From Bacteroidia bacterium (GTDB taxonomy: Bacteria; Bacteroidota; Bacteroidia; Chitinophagales; Saprospiraceae), in the NCBI GenBank assembly GCA_030430845.1, contig JAUIKE010000005.1, positions 31,435 through 95,434 on the forward strand: a DNA stretch of 64,000 nucleotides, in the 5' to 3' direction. Numbering within the stretch: position 1 is the stretch's first letter; each line of letters begins with the position of its first letter. Of the stretch, positions 1 through 8,337 are shown one piece after another. The notes under the pieces were generated by a model. It was not told the origin of the DNA, searched no databases, and saw nothing but the letters and a program-made list of their open reading frames with translations. The translations under genes were made by a program, and so were the position numbers.

Positions 1-344
1 ATGAACCTTTGAACGGCCTGCAAGAAACGGGGGTAGGAGATGGGTTTAAGCAGGTAATCGAGTGCCTTGAGTTCAAAAGCCTCTACACCAAATTCCCGAT
101 AAGCAGTGGCAAAAATCAGCTTGGTGGCAGGGGAGAGGACCTTCGCAAGGTCCAGCCCGCCCAACTCGGGCATGTTGATGTCCAGGAAAAGGAGATCGAC
201 CGGATGGGTGGATAGGTAATTGTAGGCTTTTAGAGGATCGGTAAAGCCCCCTTCTACCTTCAGGTAGTCCAACTTGCTGCAATAATCCTCCAGCAACTCT
301 ACTGCCAATATTTCATCATCTATGATTACGACTGAATACTTCAT
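1..344 (-). CDS. LytTR-type response regulator, receiver domain (3' part outside window)
   Basis: The reverse strand from an ATG at 344 encodes a receiver domain: it opens MKYSVVIIDDEILAVELLED, with the phospho-acceptor Asp in LLFLDINMPELGG, then FATAYREFGVEAFELKALDYLLKP. That last motif, with a Lys near the end of the domain, is typical of LytTR/AgrA-class regulators. The frame is open to the window edge, so the DNA-binding LytTR domain is expected outside and was not seen. The start overlaps the end of the upstream kinase gene (stop at 316) by 29 bp, the usual translationally coupled arrangement for LytS/LytT-like pairs. Targets are unknown. The receiver assignment is firm; the LytTR output domain is inferred from the pairing with a His_kinase-type sensor. 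Confidence 0.85.
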   Translation of the reverse strand, partial: MKYSVVIIDDEILAVELLEDYCSKLDYLKVEGGFTDPLKAYNYLSTHPVDLLFLDINMPELGGLDLAKVLSPATKLIFATAYREFGVEAFELKALDYLLKPISYPRFLQAVQRF

Positions 345-1341
345 CTTTGGGAATGCTAATGCGGGTTATAAATGATTGATCCTGAATAGAATAGTCGAGG
401 GATGCTTTCTGACCGTAAAAAATGCTGAGTCGATCCAGTAAATTCTGATTGCCTCTGTTGGTGCCATTTTGAGAGGGAGCACCTTTGTAGCCGTTTTGCA
501 CCGCTATTTCCATCCCTTCAGCTTGCGCTTTTATGCTTATTTTTAAAAGGAAATGTCCATTTACTTTATGCCCATGCTTAAATGCATTTTCAACTAAGGA
601 CAGCAACACAAGGGAAGGAATCGAAGCAGGCATCAGGCGATCGTCCAGGCATTCCTGGTAATCTAGTTGTACCCCGTATTTAAGTTTTTGCAGCTGGACA
701 TATTGCCGGACGACCTCCAACTCGGTCTGGATGGCTACTTTTTCGGCCGGTTTTAAATAAACAATGTATTCAAGCACACTGCTGAGTTGTAATAGGGCCT
801 CCGCTCCCTTTTGTGCATCTTTTCGGATGAGCGAATAGATGTTGTTAAAGGTGTTGAATAAAAAGTGTGGTTGTAGTTTATTTAGCAGAAGTGCTAACTC
901 CAACTCGGCATTGGTTTTTTCTACGGCCCTCATTTTTTTGACTATTTCCTTCCAGTCGTTGATAATTAAAATACAAGTGGCCAGGGCAATGATGGAATAA
1001 TCCTTGATCACGTTTTTGGTGATTTTGGAAAAAGGGAGCCGGATCGATCGCTCTTCTGCCCAGGAAAATAAGCCAACTGAAAGATAGTATCTGGAAAAAA
1101 ATACAAATAGCAGAACACCCATAATGCCCAGGGCAAAAACCAGGTTTTTTCCTTTTAATAAAAAACGTGGAACGAGGTAGCTTCCCACGAAATAGGTTGA
1201 CAGCATGATGGCAGGCAGGTAAAGTAAAATATTTACCCACAGCAAAGTTTGACTTTCCCGGCTGTAGTGAAAATAATTGGCCAGGTATTCGATCAAGATA
1301 TATGCTCCCCAAATCAGTATATGGATCCCCCATTTTTTCAT
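316..1341 (-). CDS. LytS/YehU-type membrane sensor histidine kinase
   Basis: About 341 residues. The N-terminal half has several hydrophobic segments (around residues 5-25, 35-55, 65-85 and 115-130), giving a multi-pass membrane sensor. The C-terminal half carries the PF06580 signature KLQPHFLFNTFNNI, whose His is the autophosphorylation site, followed by an HATPase region with LVENAFKHG as the N box. The C-terminal G box is short, as usual for this family. It should phosphorylate the response regulator whose start overlaps its end. A frame extension to a TTG at 1368 exists; the ATG at 1341 (MKKWGIHIL) is preferred because it places the first membrane segment at the N-terminus. The stimulus cannot be told from sequence. 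Confidence 0.88.
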   Translation of the reverse strand: MKKWGIHILIWGAYILIEYLANYFHYSRESQTLLWVNILLYLPAIMLSTYFVGSYLVPRFLLKGKNLVFALGIMGVLLFVFFSRYYLSVGLFSWAEERSIRLPFSKITKNVIKDYSIIALATCILIINDWKEIVKKMRAVEKTNAELELALLLNKLQPHFLFNTFNNIYSLIRKDAQKGAEALLQLSSVLEYIVYLKPAEKVAIQTELEVVRQYVQLQKLKYGVQLDYQECLDDRLMPASIPSLVLLSLVENAFKHGHKVNGHFLLKISIKAQAEGMEIAVQNGYKGAPSQNGTNRGNQNLLDRLSIFYGQKASLDYSIQDQSFITRISIPKDEVFSRNHR

Positions 1342-1399
1342 CCTTCTAATATCGGAAGTCTTTCGCAAGCATGGGAAAAAGTAGAGGAATTATTTGATT

Positions 1400-1458
1400 A
1401 AGTAGAGGAACAATCGCTTTCAGCGGCACTGCGGCTGAAAGCGATCGTTCCTCTACTT
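1400..1458. repeat. 25-bp inverted repeat (hairpin) between divergent genes
   Basis: The left arm 1400-1424 and right arm 1434-1458 are complementary over 25 bp with one mismatch (A1412 against C1446), around a 9-nt loop. A further direct copy of AAGTAGAGGAA lies at 1379-1389. It sits between the divergent kinase and haem-binding genes, so it is not a convergent-gene terminator. Confidence 0.85.
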
Positions 1459-1526
1459 CTTTCGCCAGATACTCTACAATGAAAAAAAGGGAGCATAATA
1501 GAGGCTATTTTTCGGGAAAAACATTG

Positions 1527-2000
1527 ATGAAAAAGAAATTAAGAGTTGTTTTATTATTACTGTTAGCGGCCTTTTTCCTGATCCAATTCCGCAAACAACC
1601 TGAAATTAAGAGCTCCGGGACCATTGCTGAATCAGATTTTTTGAAAACGGACCATCAACTGGATGTGGAAACGGTGCAGTTTCTCAAGCAGGCATGTTAT
1701 GACTGTCACAGCAAAAACGCGGACTTGCCCTGGTATGCAAAGGTGGAGCCTGTGGGCGGGTGGATCCGATCCCACATCAAGCACGGCCGAGGGAATCTCA
1801 ATTTCTCGGATTGGGCCAATCTACCCTTACAAAAGCGAATTGACCAGCTCGATTTTGTCATCCATGAAATCGAAACAGATGAAATGCCGCTGAAGTCTTA
1901 TTTGTGGATGCATCCGGAGGCCAGGCTGGAGAAAGAAAAAGAGGAGAGGGTATTGGCTGATTTGAAAAATTTACTGAAAAAGTATAGATCTGGCGATTGA
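1527..2000 (+). CDS. Haem-binding-domain (Haem_bd) exported protein
   Basis: About 157 residues from the ATG at 1527 (MKKKLRVVLLLLLAAFF). This start gives a clean signal anchor; a longer frame to 1479 places a hydrophilic tail before it. After the membrane segment comes CYDCHSKNADLPWYAKVEPV, a CxxCH c-type haem motif followed by the PWY...P..W pattern of the Haem_bd family (PF14376). The rest is helical, with conserved-looking aromatic and acidic residues (LNFSDW, IHEIETDEMP). It probably faces the periplasm with one covalently bound haem; a redox or sensing role is not demonstrated. It is divergent from the LytS-type kinase and followed by a secreted propeller protein, but the 80-bp gap does not establish an operon. 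Confidence 0.8.
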   Translation: MKKKLRVVLLLLLAAFFLIQFRKQPEIKSSGTIAESDFLKTDHQLDVETVQFLKQACYDCHSKNADLPWYAKVEPVGGWIRSHIKHGRGNLNFSDWANLPLQKRIDQLDFVIHEIETDEMPLKSYLWMHPEARLEKEKEERVLADLKNLLKKYRSGD

Positions 2001-2080
2001 GTAATGCTTAGTGGGCTTAGCGTTTTTGACACTGACTACAACTGAAAAGCACTGTATAATATTAATTTAAAACCTAGAAG

Positions 2081-3022
2081 ATGAAAATATTTTGGACTAT
2101 TCTTATTTGTTGTTTACATCATATCTCCATCTATGCCCATCCTTCCTGGGCCTTCATCATGGACAAAAATGAAAAAATCTACCTGGTGGACCTCCTGTCG
2201 AGCGACGGCACCCTGATGCGGATTGATCTGAAGACGGAAGAGCTGAAGGTGCTGGCCACCGGCTTTCATTGTCACAGTATGCAGTTGGGCAAGGACGGGC
2301 ACATCTATGCAGGCCTCAATATCTGGCGGCAAGGCGAAATTGAAGGGGAGGGGCACAACTACCTGATCCGCATTAATACGGATGATGGTACGCTGGATAC
2401 CCTATTATTCTCTGATCGATACCTGAATTATTTTGGTGGAGATATTGCCATGACCGGGGACTTATCCACGGTTTTATATACCTACCAAAACCATATCTAT
2501 GCCAAAACGCTTCCCAATCAGCCTACCCGAAAATGGTTGGACCATACTTTCCAAAGAGCCAGTACGATAGCTGTTGATAAGAATGGAACACTTTGGATAG
2601 CGGATACCCGCGAGCGGGACGGGACCTTGTATAGGTTGGATAAAAATGGGGTTTTGCAAGCTTATTGCAGCGGCCTCATTCCCGCCAAGCCGGATCATCC
2701 CGTATTTAAGGAACGCCGCCATCACATATTCTTCGGCATTGGTTTTAACGAAAAGGGCGATCCTATGGTCACGGAATCGGCAGATCGCAAGGTAGTGGAG
2801 GTTTTCTCCTCCGGTAAAAAGAGGTTGATCTACCAGTCTGACCGGAATTGGCATCCGCTAAGGGCTTTTCAGTATAAAGGACATTACTACGTGCTCGAAA
2901 CGGGTTGGCGGCCCGGTAAAGGTTTTCTGGATTCCAAGATCCGGGTGCTGAACGAGCAATTGGAGGTGGAGAAGACGCTTATTGTGCATACGAAAAGGAG
3001 GGAGTTGGAGGTGGAGAAGTAG
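2081..3022 (+). CDS. Secreted beta-propeller (NHL/SMP-30-like) protein, unknown function
   Basis: 313 residues. The N-terminus MKIFWTILICCLHHISIYAH is a signal peptide, so the protein is exported. The body has recurring blade-like segments, such as KNEKIYLVDLLSSDGTLMRI, KDGHIYAGLNI, KNGTLWIADTRERDGTLYRL and EKGDPMVTESADRKVVEV. These alternate short strands with Asp/Asn-Gly turns, as in six-bladed NHL or SMP-30/gluconolactonase-like propellers. No catalytic residue set can be assigned with confidence. The stop is followed closely by three small hairpins and then the first copy of the tripartite hairpin element. Confidence 0.6.
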   Translation: MKIFWTILICCLHHISIYAHPSWAFIMDKNEKIYLVDLLSSDGTLMRIDLKTEELKVLATGFHCHSMQLGKDGHIYAGLNIWRQGEIEGEGHNYLIRINTDDGTLDTLLFSDRYLNYFGGDIAMTGDLSTVLYTYQNHIYAKTLPNQPTRKWLDHTFQRASTIAVDKNGTLWIADTRERDGTLYRLDKNGVLQAYCSGLIPAKPDHPVFKERRHHIFFGIGFNEKGDPMVTESADRKVVEVFSSGKKRLIYQSDRNWHPLRAFQYKGHYYVLETGWRPGKGFLDSKIRVLNEQLEVEKTLIVHTKRRELEVEK

Positions 3023-3026
3023 TCCC

Positions 3027-3105
3027 GGGCCGTTTAGAAACGGCCCTCGCTCGTGGCGGGTTTCCAAACCGCCGAACGCAAAATATTGCCAGTTTCCTAA
3101 CTGGC
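3027..3105. repeat. Row of three short hairpins 3' of the propeller gene
   Basis: Three small inverted repeats follow at near-regular spacing: 3027-3046 (GGGCCGTTT pairing with AAACGGCCC), 3055-3073 (GGCGGGTTT with AAACCGCC, one bulge) and 3088-3105 (GCCAGTT with AACTGGC). Each has a GTTT...AAC-type apex. They lie between the stop at 3022 and the first tripartite element and probably contribute to 3'-end formation. Confidence 0.7.
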
Positions 3106-3119
3106 GAATAAAATGTATC

Positions 3120-3291
3120 CGTTCATGGGGTTGTGTAAAAAGTCCTTCGGCCTTTTTCCCCAACCAATAATATTCTTTTAGGGAGGCTTTTGAAGAAAAA
3201 AACAAAGTTTTTTTCTTCAAAAGCCTCCCTAATCAAAATTTTCAGGGGTGGGTAAGAACGAGGAACGAGTTTTTACACAACCCCATGAACG
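3120..3291. repeat. Tripartite hairpin element, copy 1
   Basis: The outer arms GGGGTTGTGTAAAAA (from 3127) and TTTTTACACAACCCC (to 3284) are inverted, and the complementarity continues into flanking CGTTCAT (3120-3126) and ATGAACG (3285-3291). A left sub-hairpin has a loop containing CCTTCGG; a right sub-hairpin has a loop containing GAGGAACGA. Between them, 3179-3231 is a perfect 25-bp inverted repeat with loop AAA. It lies between two convergent genes. Confidence 0.9.
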
Positions 3292-3305
3292 ATTCGCTCA
3301 TAATT

Positions 3306-3938
3306 TCAGTTACTACTTACCCTAAGCGTTACCTGTGCACTCGAATCAGTCGGAACAAAGTTTTCAATGGAAATAAAAAAGATTCCTTTTCCAGGAGACT
3401 TCTCATGAGGGATATAAACCTCCCAGCCATATTCACTTTTAAACAAATCGACCTCCTCTGGGGCACCTTTCGTTTCTTTTAATAAAGTCTGGTAGTTTTC
3501 AATGAAACAAAGAATTAAGGTAAAAGAGTTGGTTGGGTATTCTGAAATTGAACAGCCATCCATTAAAATTTTTCCTGGTCGTATCCTTACAAAATGAGTC
3601 CTATAATAATGCCAAAAGGGAAAGGCATATAAACTCAAGGTATCATCAGATTGATTCGTTTGCCAACCCATATTAAACCATAGAGGTTTAGGGGATTCAT
3701 TGATAATTGAATAATAAAAATATTCCTGGCTGTCTAGTCTGGTTGTATCTAATTGAATAGTAATCCCACCCTCAAACGTATACCGAAAGCTTTTTGCCGA
3801 ATTCACATGGATGATCGTATCCGCCATGTCAAACTCGTAGGATTGGAGGGCTTTAAATCCTTTTTTTCCGCAGCTGAAAAATAAGAAGGGGATAAGGAAT
3901 AACAATAACTGGATGAGGGGGATAGTTCTTTTTTCCAT
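3306..3938 (-). CDS. Putative lipoprotein of unknown function
   Basis: 210 residues. The N-terminus has a long hydrophobic stretch ending in the lipobox-like FLFFSCGKKG, so acylation at that Cys and anchoring in the inner or outer membrane are expected. The remainder is rich in beta-type segments with many aromatic residues (QEYFYYSIINES, WFNMGWQTNQSDD, FWHYYRTHFVRIRPG). I recognise no family or catalytic motif. It is monocistronic as far as can be seen: its 3' end abuts tripartite element copy 1 in convergent orientation, and its 5' side is a hairpin-rich spacer. The start at 3938 fits the signal sequence. Confidence 0.7.
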   Translation of the reverse strand: MEKRTIPLIQLLLFLIPFLFFSCGKKGFKALQSYEFDMADTIIHVNSAKSFRYTFEGGITIQLDTTRLDSQEYFYYSIINESPKPLWFNMGWQTNQSDDTLSLYAFPFWHYYRTHFVRIRPGKILMDGCSISEYPTNSFTLILCFIENYQTLLKETKGAPEEVDLFKSEYGWEVYIPHEKSPGKGIFFISIENFVPTDSSAQVTLRVSSN

Positions 3939-4087
3939 AAAAGAAAAACTTCGAACTTGGGTATTTATTGCATGCCACTCGGTTGTGGAACGAACGGACC
4001 TCCCGTTTTTCGACAGGTCTCAGCTCGTGGCTCGTACGGGCCACGAGCAGGTTGCAGATTGGACCGTTTAGAAATGAACCAAAGCGT

Positions 4088-4121
4088 AAAAAGGGGTAGC
4101 GCCACCGGCGCTACCCTTTTT
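4088..4121. terminator. Bidirectional terminator-like hairpin
   Basis: An A-tract, then GGGGTAGCGCC, loop ACC, GGCGCTACCC and a T-tract. The GC stem flanked by A and T runs gives a U-tract on either strand; it is downstream of the minus-strand propeller kinase. The left arm carries one extra G as a bulge. Confidence 0.75.
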
Positions 4122-4133
4122 CTTAAAAAAAAA

Positions 4134-4167
4134 TGGGATTTCCTGGATAGGCCACTAGGAAATCCCA
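4134..4167. repeat. 11-bp hairpin
   Basis: TGGGATTTCCT (4134-4144) and AGGAAATCCCA (4157-4167) are exact complements around a 12-nt loop, directly beside the terminator-like hairpin at 4088-4121. Confidence 0.75.
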
Positions 4168-4282
4168 CAAGTAAACACGCTTCTTGTTGATAGGTGAATA
4201 GGAAGGATCAAGGAATGAAACTTATGCAGTTTTTATTCGTAATCTTATACCCACAAATTTATATACTGGATTTGACTTTGTA

Positions 4283-4306
4283 AACCCCATAAGGATGGGG
4301 TTTTTA
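4283..4306. terminator. Terminator-like hairpin 3' of the propeller kinase
   Basis: AACCCCAT, loop AAGG, ATGGGGTT with A and T runs outside the stem. It lies just beyond the stop at 4334 on the minus strand and close to the stop-containing hairpin 4311-4341. Confidence 0.65.
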
Positions 4307-4310
4307 GGGG

Positions 4311-4341
4311 CTAAGTAAGTGTGTGTGATACACTTACTTAG
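4311..4341. repeat. Hairpin containing the kinase stop codon
   Basis: CTAAGTAAGTGT (4311-4322) is the exact complement of ACACTTACTTAG (4330-4341). The minus-strand stop codon at 4334-4336 lies inside the right arm, so sequence downstream of the gene mirrors its last codons. Confidence 0.8.
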
Positions 4342-7300
4342 CGAATTTTTTGATCGACAAATTGATCATATAGCCTTTGCGGTTGGAAATGACCAGGTCG
4401 CCCTTCAGGCGGTGGGCTCTCATCCGCATATTCGCCATCCCCTGACCTTTTTTACCATTGGTGTGGCCGTTTTTGTAGGGGATCTTGCCGCTGCCATTGT
4501 CCTGAACCATCATTTTGAAATGCTTGGCTTCTGTTGAAAGACGAACTCTGACTTCAGTGGCGTCCGAATGCTTGGCTACATTATTGATGGCTTCTTTGAA
4601 GATAAGGTATAGATCCTGGCGAATATTGACGGGAATTTTGGACTTTGGGTTGATGCGCAGTGTTTCGATGTAGTAATCGATTTCTTTGGGTTCCAGCACC
4701 TCGTGGAGGTGCTCTTTCATACGTTGAAGCAGATCTTCCACCCGATCATTACGAGAATCGATCGACCAGATCACGTCGCTCATCTTCGAAATAGCTTTGC
4801 GGCTGACCTCACCAATTTGCTTTAGTTTTTGTTGTTTATCTTCATCCTTACTTTTCAACTTAAGAATGTCGGACTGGATCGCGATACCCGCCAGTAAACC
4901 ACTGACTTCGTCGTGCAAATCACTTGAGAGCTTGGTTCGCAGCCGTTCCATGCGGATTTGCTGGTTGAGAATATATCTGAAAATGCCGTAAGCTATCAGG
5001 CCCACAAATAAGATGCAGGATAGGATGAACCAAATCGTCTGTACAAAAAACTTTCGAACAAGGATTTCTACGACCACCGGCTCACTCCAGCCTCCATTGG
5101 AATGAGCTCCTCTGATATACAGTTTATGCCGGCCGGCCGGCACCTTATTATAACGTACATAATTAGATTTTCCCAAAAATGAATAGTCTTTATCTACTCC
5201 CTCCAGCTTAACGGAATATCGATTGTTTTCGGAACTGACAAAACCGTTCAGGGCAAAATCAAACTGAAAGTAGGAGACATACGGGCTGATTTCAAAAACC
5301 TTTATGTTTTGTAAGTCAGTAAAAACCGTTTTGACAGAATCAACCCTTCTGTCGTAAGACGAGAACTTGGTTATAAAAATCTCCGTGCTGGTGGAGTCAT
5401 TGAGCAGTTGTTCCGGATCAATGATATTGAGGCCGTTAACCGTTCCGAAGTACAGCATGCCGTCCTGTGCTCGATGATGAGAAAAGCGATTGAATTCGTT
5501 ATTGGTCAGCCCATCTTCCTTAAAAAAGTTTTTGAAGCTCTTTTTATCAGTGTTAAAATAAGACAAGCCTGAATAAGTAGCAACCCAATAATTCCCTTCT
5601 TCATCGGGGATGAATCCACAAACTGTGTTATTGGGCAAGCCGTCATAAACATCATAAATGTTGACCGTTTCCATTACGGGGTCTAAAATATTAATACCTT
5701 CCGTGGTACCTAGCCAAAGGAGCCCGTTTTTATCTTCATAAATTTCATAAATAGCATTGCTGCTCAGTTTAATATGAGGCTTGTCTTCCGAGTTTTTCCC
5801 ATAGCGGAAAACTGTTTTATCCAAAGGATCGATTTGAAACAATCCGTTATCTGTTCCTACCCAGAGTTGACGGTCCGAGTCCTCCATAAGGATACGTGGG
5901 TAGGTATTGGCCAATTCATTATCTTTTGGCTCAAAATAGCTGGTGAATCGGCCGGTTTGCTGATTAAATGAGAGCAGTCCGCTGGTGCCGATCTCGGAGT
6001 AATACAGCAGCCAGATATTTTCGTTGCGTCCAATATGTAGGTCCGTGAACTGATAATGGTAGGTATAGGTAATGACTTTTCCTGTTTTAGGGTTCATTTT
6101 GTGCAGTTGCCCTTCATTATTCTCATTACAACTGATCCCCCAGAGATACTCTTTAGTGGCATCAAATTGAATGTTAAAACTGCAGTTAAAGCGAAGGGCC
6201 TCCCCACTTAGGGAATCCACTAACTGAAGGGTATCCAGCTTTTTTTGATCATTGTTCCAGCGGTACCAGGAATCGACCTCCCGGGCAAAAAAGATGTTAC
6301 CCTCAGAGTCTTCCTCAATCCCCCGGATGACGGCGCCGCGCAGGTAATCCGCAATTTCATCTGCTAAAAGCGTTTCTACTCTTGACCGTTTATTACTCAC
6401 AATCTTCAGGCCGGTATCCATGCCTAAAAATACGTCCTGAAAGAAAGAGTTACTGGACGCGATACACATGATCCGGCTGGTTTCCCTTGTCAAGAAAGAA
6501 AAATCATGCCACTGATCATTCATGTCAAGTAATGACATACCTTTTATGGCTGGGAAAAAGCCTTTGCCGTCCGATTGAGCGAACAGGATATTGCCTTCAG
6601 GGTCTTCCCATGCATTTAAATAAACCAGCTCCATATTCTGAATAGGGCTTGGGCTCAATTCCTCTTTTAACGGTTGCCATTGGAAGATCCCACTGGTTTT
6701 ATGGAAAGAAAGCCAGATTTGTCCGCGAATATCTTCATAAAGGATGTTTGACCGAACGGGATAGGAACCCTTGTAAAAGCCGGGAAAATCATTTTTTGTA
6801 AAGATTTTAAGGGCTTCTCCCTTTTCAGAAAACCACCGCAATCCTTTTTCTTCATCATTGATCAAAAAAGACCCATCCATGAGGTGCACGACCCGGACGT
6901 CTATGGTTGAGCGCTCGTAGGCTTCCTGGAGGTGAAAAACCTCTTGATAAGTCCCTGCTGTATCCAACTCATAAATGCGAAGGCCTTCCTCGTCATGAAG
7001 TGTAGTGAAAAATATCCGGTGATCCCGGTCGGAAAATAAGCCCCGTGGGATACCTTTCAGTCCCTCAAAAGGAGAGAGGCGGATCTGAATAAGCTCAGAA
7101 GTTACGGGGTCAAGTAAATCAATGTCATTGGGAGCGTTGCTATAGGAAAGGACTAGGTGACCATTCTGATTGATCAGCATCTGGCGGATGTTGCTTTTGG
7201 AAATGTAATTGGGCGGTAAGTTATTTTCATCAAATACCACAAAGTCGTAACCCTCAAATCGATTCAAGCCATTTTGAGTAGCGATCCAAAGAAAACCCGG

Positions 7301-7456
7301 ATCCAGGTGCTGCAAACCGGTGACAGAGCGTTCGGAAAGACCATTCTCCAAGGAGTAATATTCCGAACGAATGCCGATAGGCTGTGCCTGTAGTTTTCCC
7401 ACCAAAAACAAGGTTGCCAGCAACCCTATTATACATGTTCTCAAAAGAAAAAGCAT
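4334..7456 (-). CDS. Propeller-type sensor histidine kinase (NarX/DesK class)
   Basis: 1040 residues. A signal peptide ends near LQAQ. Residues about 30-690 hold many two-component-regulator propeller repeats (GFLWIATQNGLNRFEGYDF, LLWLGTTEGINILDP, NYWVATYSGLSYF), followed by a Y_Y_Y-like domain (YSVKLEGVDKDYSF, GAHSNGGWSEP), one membrane segment near 800-825, then the kinase. The dimerisation motif LHDEVSGLLAG puts the phospho-His at about residue 848. The ATPase has FKEAINNVAKHS and DNGSGKIP. This HisKA_3-type core normally partners NarL/FixJ regulators, and such a gene lies directly upstream on the same strand. The large periplasmic propeller suggests an extracellular ligand, possibly a carbohydrate, but the ligand is unknown. 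Confidence 0.9.
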   Translation of the reverse strand: MLFLLRTCIIGLLATLFLVGKLQAQPIGIRSEYYSLENGLSERSVTGLQHLDPGFLWIATQNGLNRFEGYDFVVFDENNLPPNYISKSNIRQMLINQNGHLVLSYSNAPNDIDLLDPVTSELIQIRLSPFEGLKGIPRGLFSDRDHRIFFTTLHDEEGLRIYELDTAGTYQEVFHLQEAYERSTIDVRVVHLMDGSFLINDEEKGLRWFSEKGEALKIFTKNDFPGFYKGSYPVRSNILYEDIRGQIWLSFHKTSGIFQWQPLKEELSPSPIQNMELVYLNAWEDPEGNILFAQSDGKGFFPAIKGMSLLDMNDQWHDFSFLTRETSRIMCIASSNSFFQDVFLGMDTGLKIVSNKRSRVETLLADEIADYLRGAVIRGIEEDSEGNIFFAREVDSWYRWNNDQKKLDTLQLVDSLSGEALRFNCSFNIQFDATKEYLWGISCNENNEGQLHKMNPKTGKVITYTYHYQFTDLHIGRNENIWLLYYSEIGTSGLLSFNQQTGRFTSYFEPKDNELANTYPRILMEDSDRQLWVGTDNGLFQIDPLDKTVFRYGKNSEDKPHIKLSSNAIYEIYEDKNGLLWLGTTEGINILDPVMETVNIYDVYDGLPNNTVCGFIPDEEGNYWVATYSGLSYFNTDKKSFKNFFKEDGLTNNEFNRFSHHRAQDGMLYFGTVNGLNIIDPEQLLNDSTSTEIFITKFSSYDRRVDSVKTVFTDLQNIKVFEISPYVSYFQFDFALNGFVSSENNRYSVKLEGVDKDYSFLGKSNYVRYNKVPAGRHKLYIRGAHSNGGWSEPVVVEILVRKFFVQTIWFILSCILFVGLIAYGIFRYILNQQIRMERLRTKLSSDLHDEVSGLLAGIAIQSDILKLKSKDEDKQQKLKQIGEVSRKAISKMSDVIWSIDSRNDRVEDLLQRMKEHLHEVLEPKEIDYYIETLRINPKSKIPVNIRQDLYLIFKEAINNVAKHSDATEVRVRLSTEAKHFKMMVQDNGSGKIPYKNGHTNGKKGQGMANMRMRAHRLKGDLVISNRKGYMINLSIKKFAK

Positions 7457-7704
7457 GTTTGTTAATTATGTGTCACATTCCCGCAAAACCTTTGTTGTTT
7501 TTTTATTGACTCGAACCTTAAGAAGCAATACACCGGATTCTCGTTTTGGGAAAGGTATATTATTTTCCTTAGTGTTCAGGTAAAAAAACAACAAACAGCT
7601 TTTGTTTAAAGAAGACAACAATTTATATAACAGCGGTTTGGTATTGATTACGAATTTTCTGCAAAATTAAACTTAAAAATAACAAAAAAAAGTGGGTAAA
7701 TCAA

Positions 7705-8337
7705 TCAGATTTCCCCATCCATTCGTTTGCGGAGCAGTTCTCCTTTGCTGTTGATCTGTAATCTTCTATATATTTTTTTGATGTGATCCCGAACAGTTTC
7801 AACAGAAATGTTGAGTTCTTGGGCAACCATTTTATAGCTCAGGCCGTTAACGAGGGCCTCCACGATCTCGGTTTGCCGGGGTGTTAACTGGGCAGAGAGG
7901 GGAGGTTTTTTCACTACAAAATGGTCAACAACCTTTCTAGCGATTTCAGGTGACATGTAAGAGCCGCCTTTTTTGACGATGCGCAGACCATCCAGGATTT
8001 TTACGATTTCTGATTTTTTTGAAATATAGGCCACCGCTCCGTTACAAAGAGCCGTAAAAATTTTATCCCTTTCTTCATGAGCACTGAGGATGACGATATC
8101 AATAGATTCGTTGACTTCCTGTATTTTAGGAATGCCTTCGATGCCGGACATACCGGGAAGACCGATATCGATCAGGGCCATGTTAATAGAAGGTTGGTCA
8201 GGAAGAACCTCCAGAAAACTTTCCATGCTTTCGGTGTTGACGATTACTTCAACACCTTCGCTTAGTTTAAAAAAGGACTCCAGGTTTTTGGCGATCCAGG
8301 GGTCATCTTCAACTATACCTAGAAATATTGTGTCCAT
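7705..8337 (-). CDS. NarL/FixJ-family response regulator
   Basis: About 210 residues. The receiver begins MDTIFLGIVEDDPWIAKNL, with the phospho-Asp in MALIDIGLPGMSG and the conserved Lys in YISKKSEI. The C-terminus is a LuxR-type helix-turn-helix: LTPRQTEIVEALVNGLSYK, VAQELNISVETVRDHIKKIY. The ATG at 8337 is preferred; a GTG at 8358 would add seven residues. It lies 248 bp upstream of the propeller kinase on the same strand, so the two likely form a cognate pair, though the gap allows separate promoters. The regulon is unknown. The divergent neighbour is the KAS III gene. Confidence 0.92.
   Translation of the reverse strand: MDTIFLGIVEDDPWIAKNLESFFKLSEGVEVIVNTESMESFLEVLPDQPSINMALIDIGLPGMSGIEGIPKIQEVNESIDIVILSAHEERDKIFTALCNGAVAYISKKSEIVKILDGLRIVKKGGSYMSPEIARKVVDHFVVKKPPLSAQLTPRQTEIVEALVNGLSYKMVAQELNISVETVRDHIKKIYRRLQINSKGELLRKRMDGEI

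Larger units (their letters stand above)
3939..4333. other. Hairpin-rich spacer without a gene
   Basis: No credible coding frame. It holds a near-palindrome at 4023-4048 (GCTCGTGGC with GCCACGAGC), hairpins at 4088-4121, 4134-4167 and 4283-4306, and the hairpin overlapping the kinase stop at 4311-4341. Fragments CTCGTGGC and CCGTTTAGAAA are shared with the spacer at 3028-3056, on the far side of the lipoprotein gene. Confidence 0.7.

Noticed and set aside
3120..3291. Tripartite element as an insertion sequence
   Set aside because: It has inverted ends but is under 180 bp, has no coding frame and shows no target duplication; the mirrored flanks argue against a fixed transposon end.
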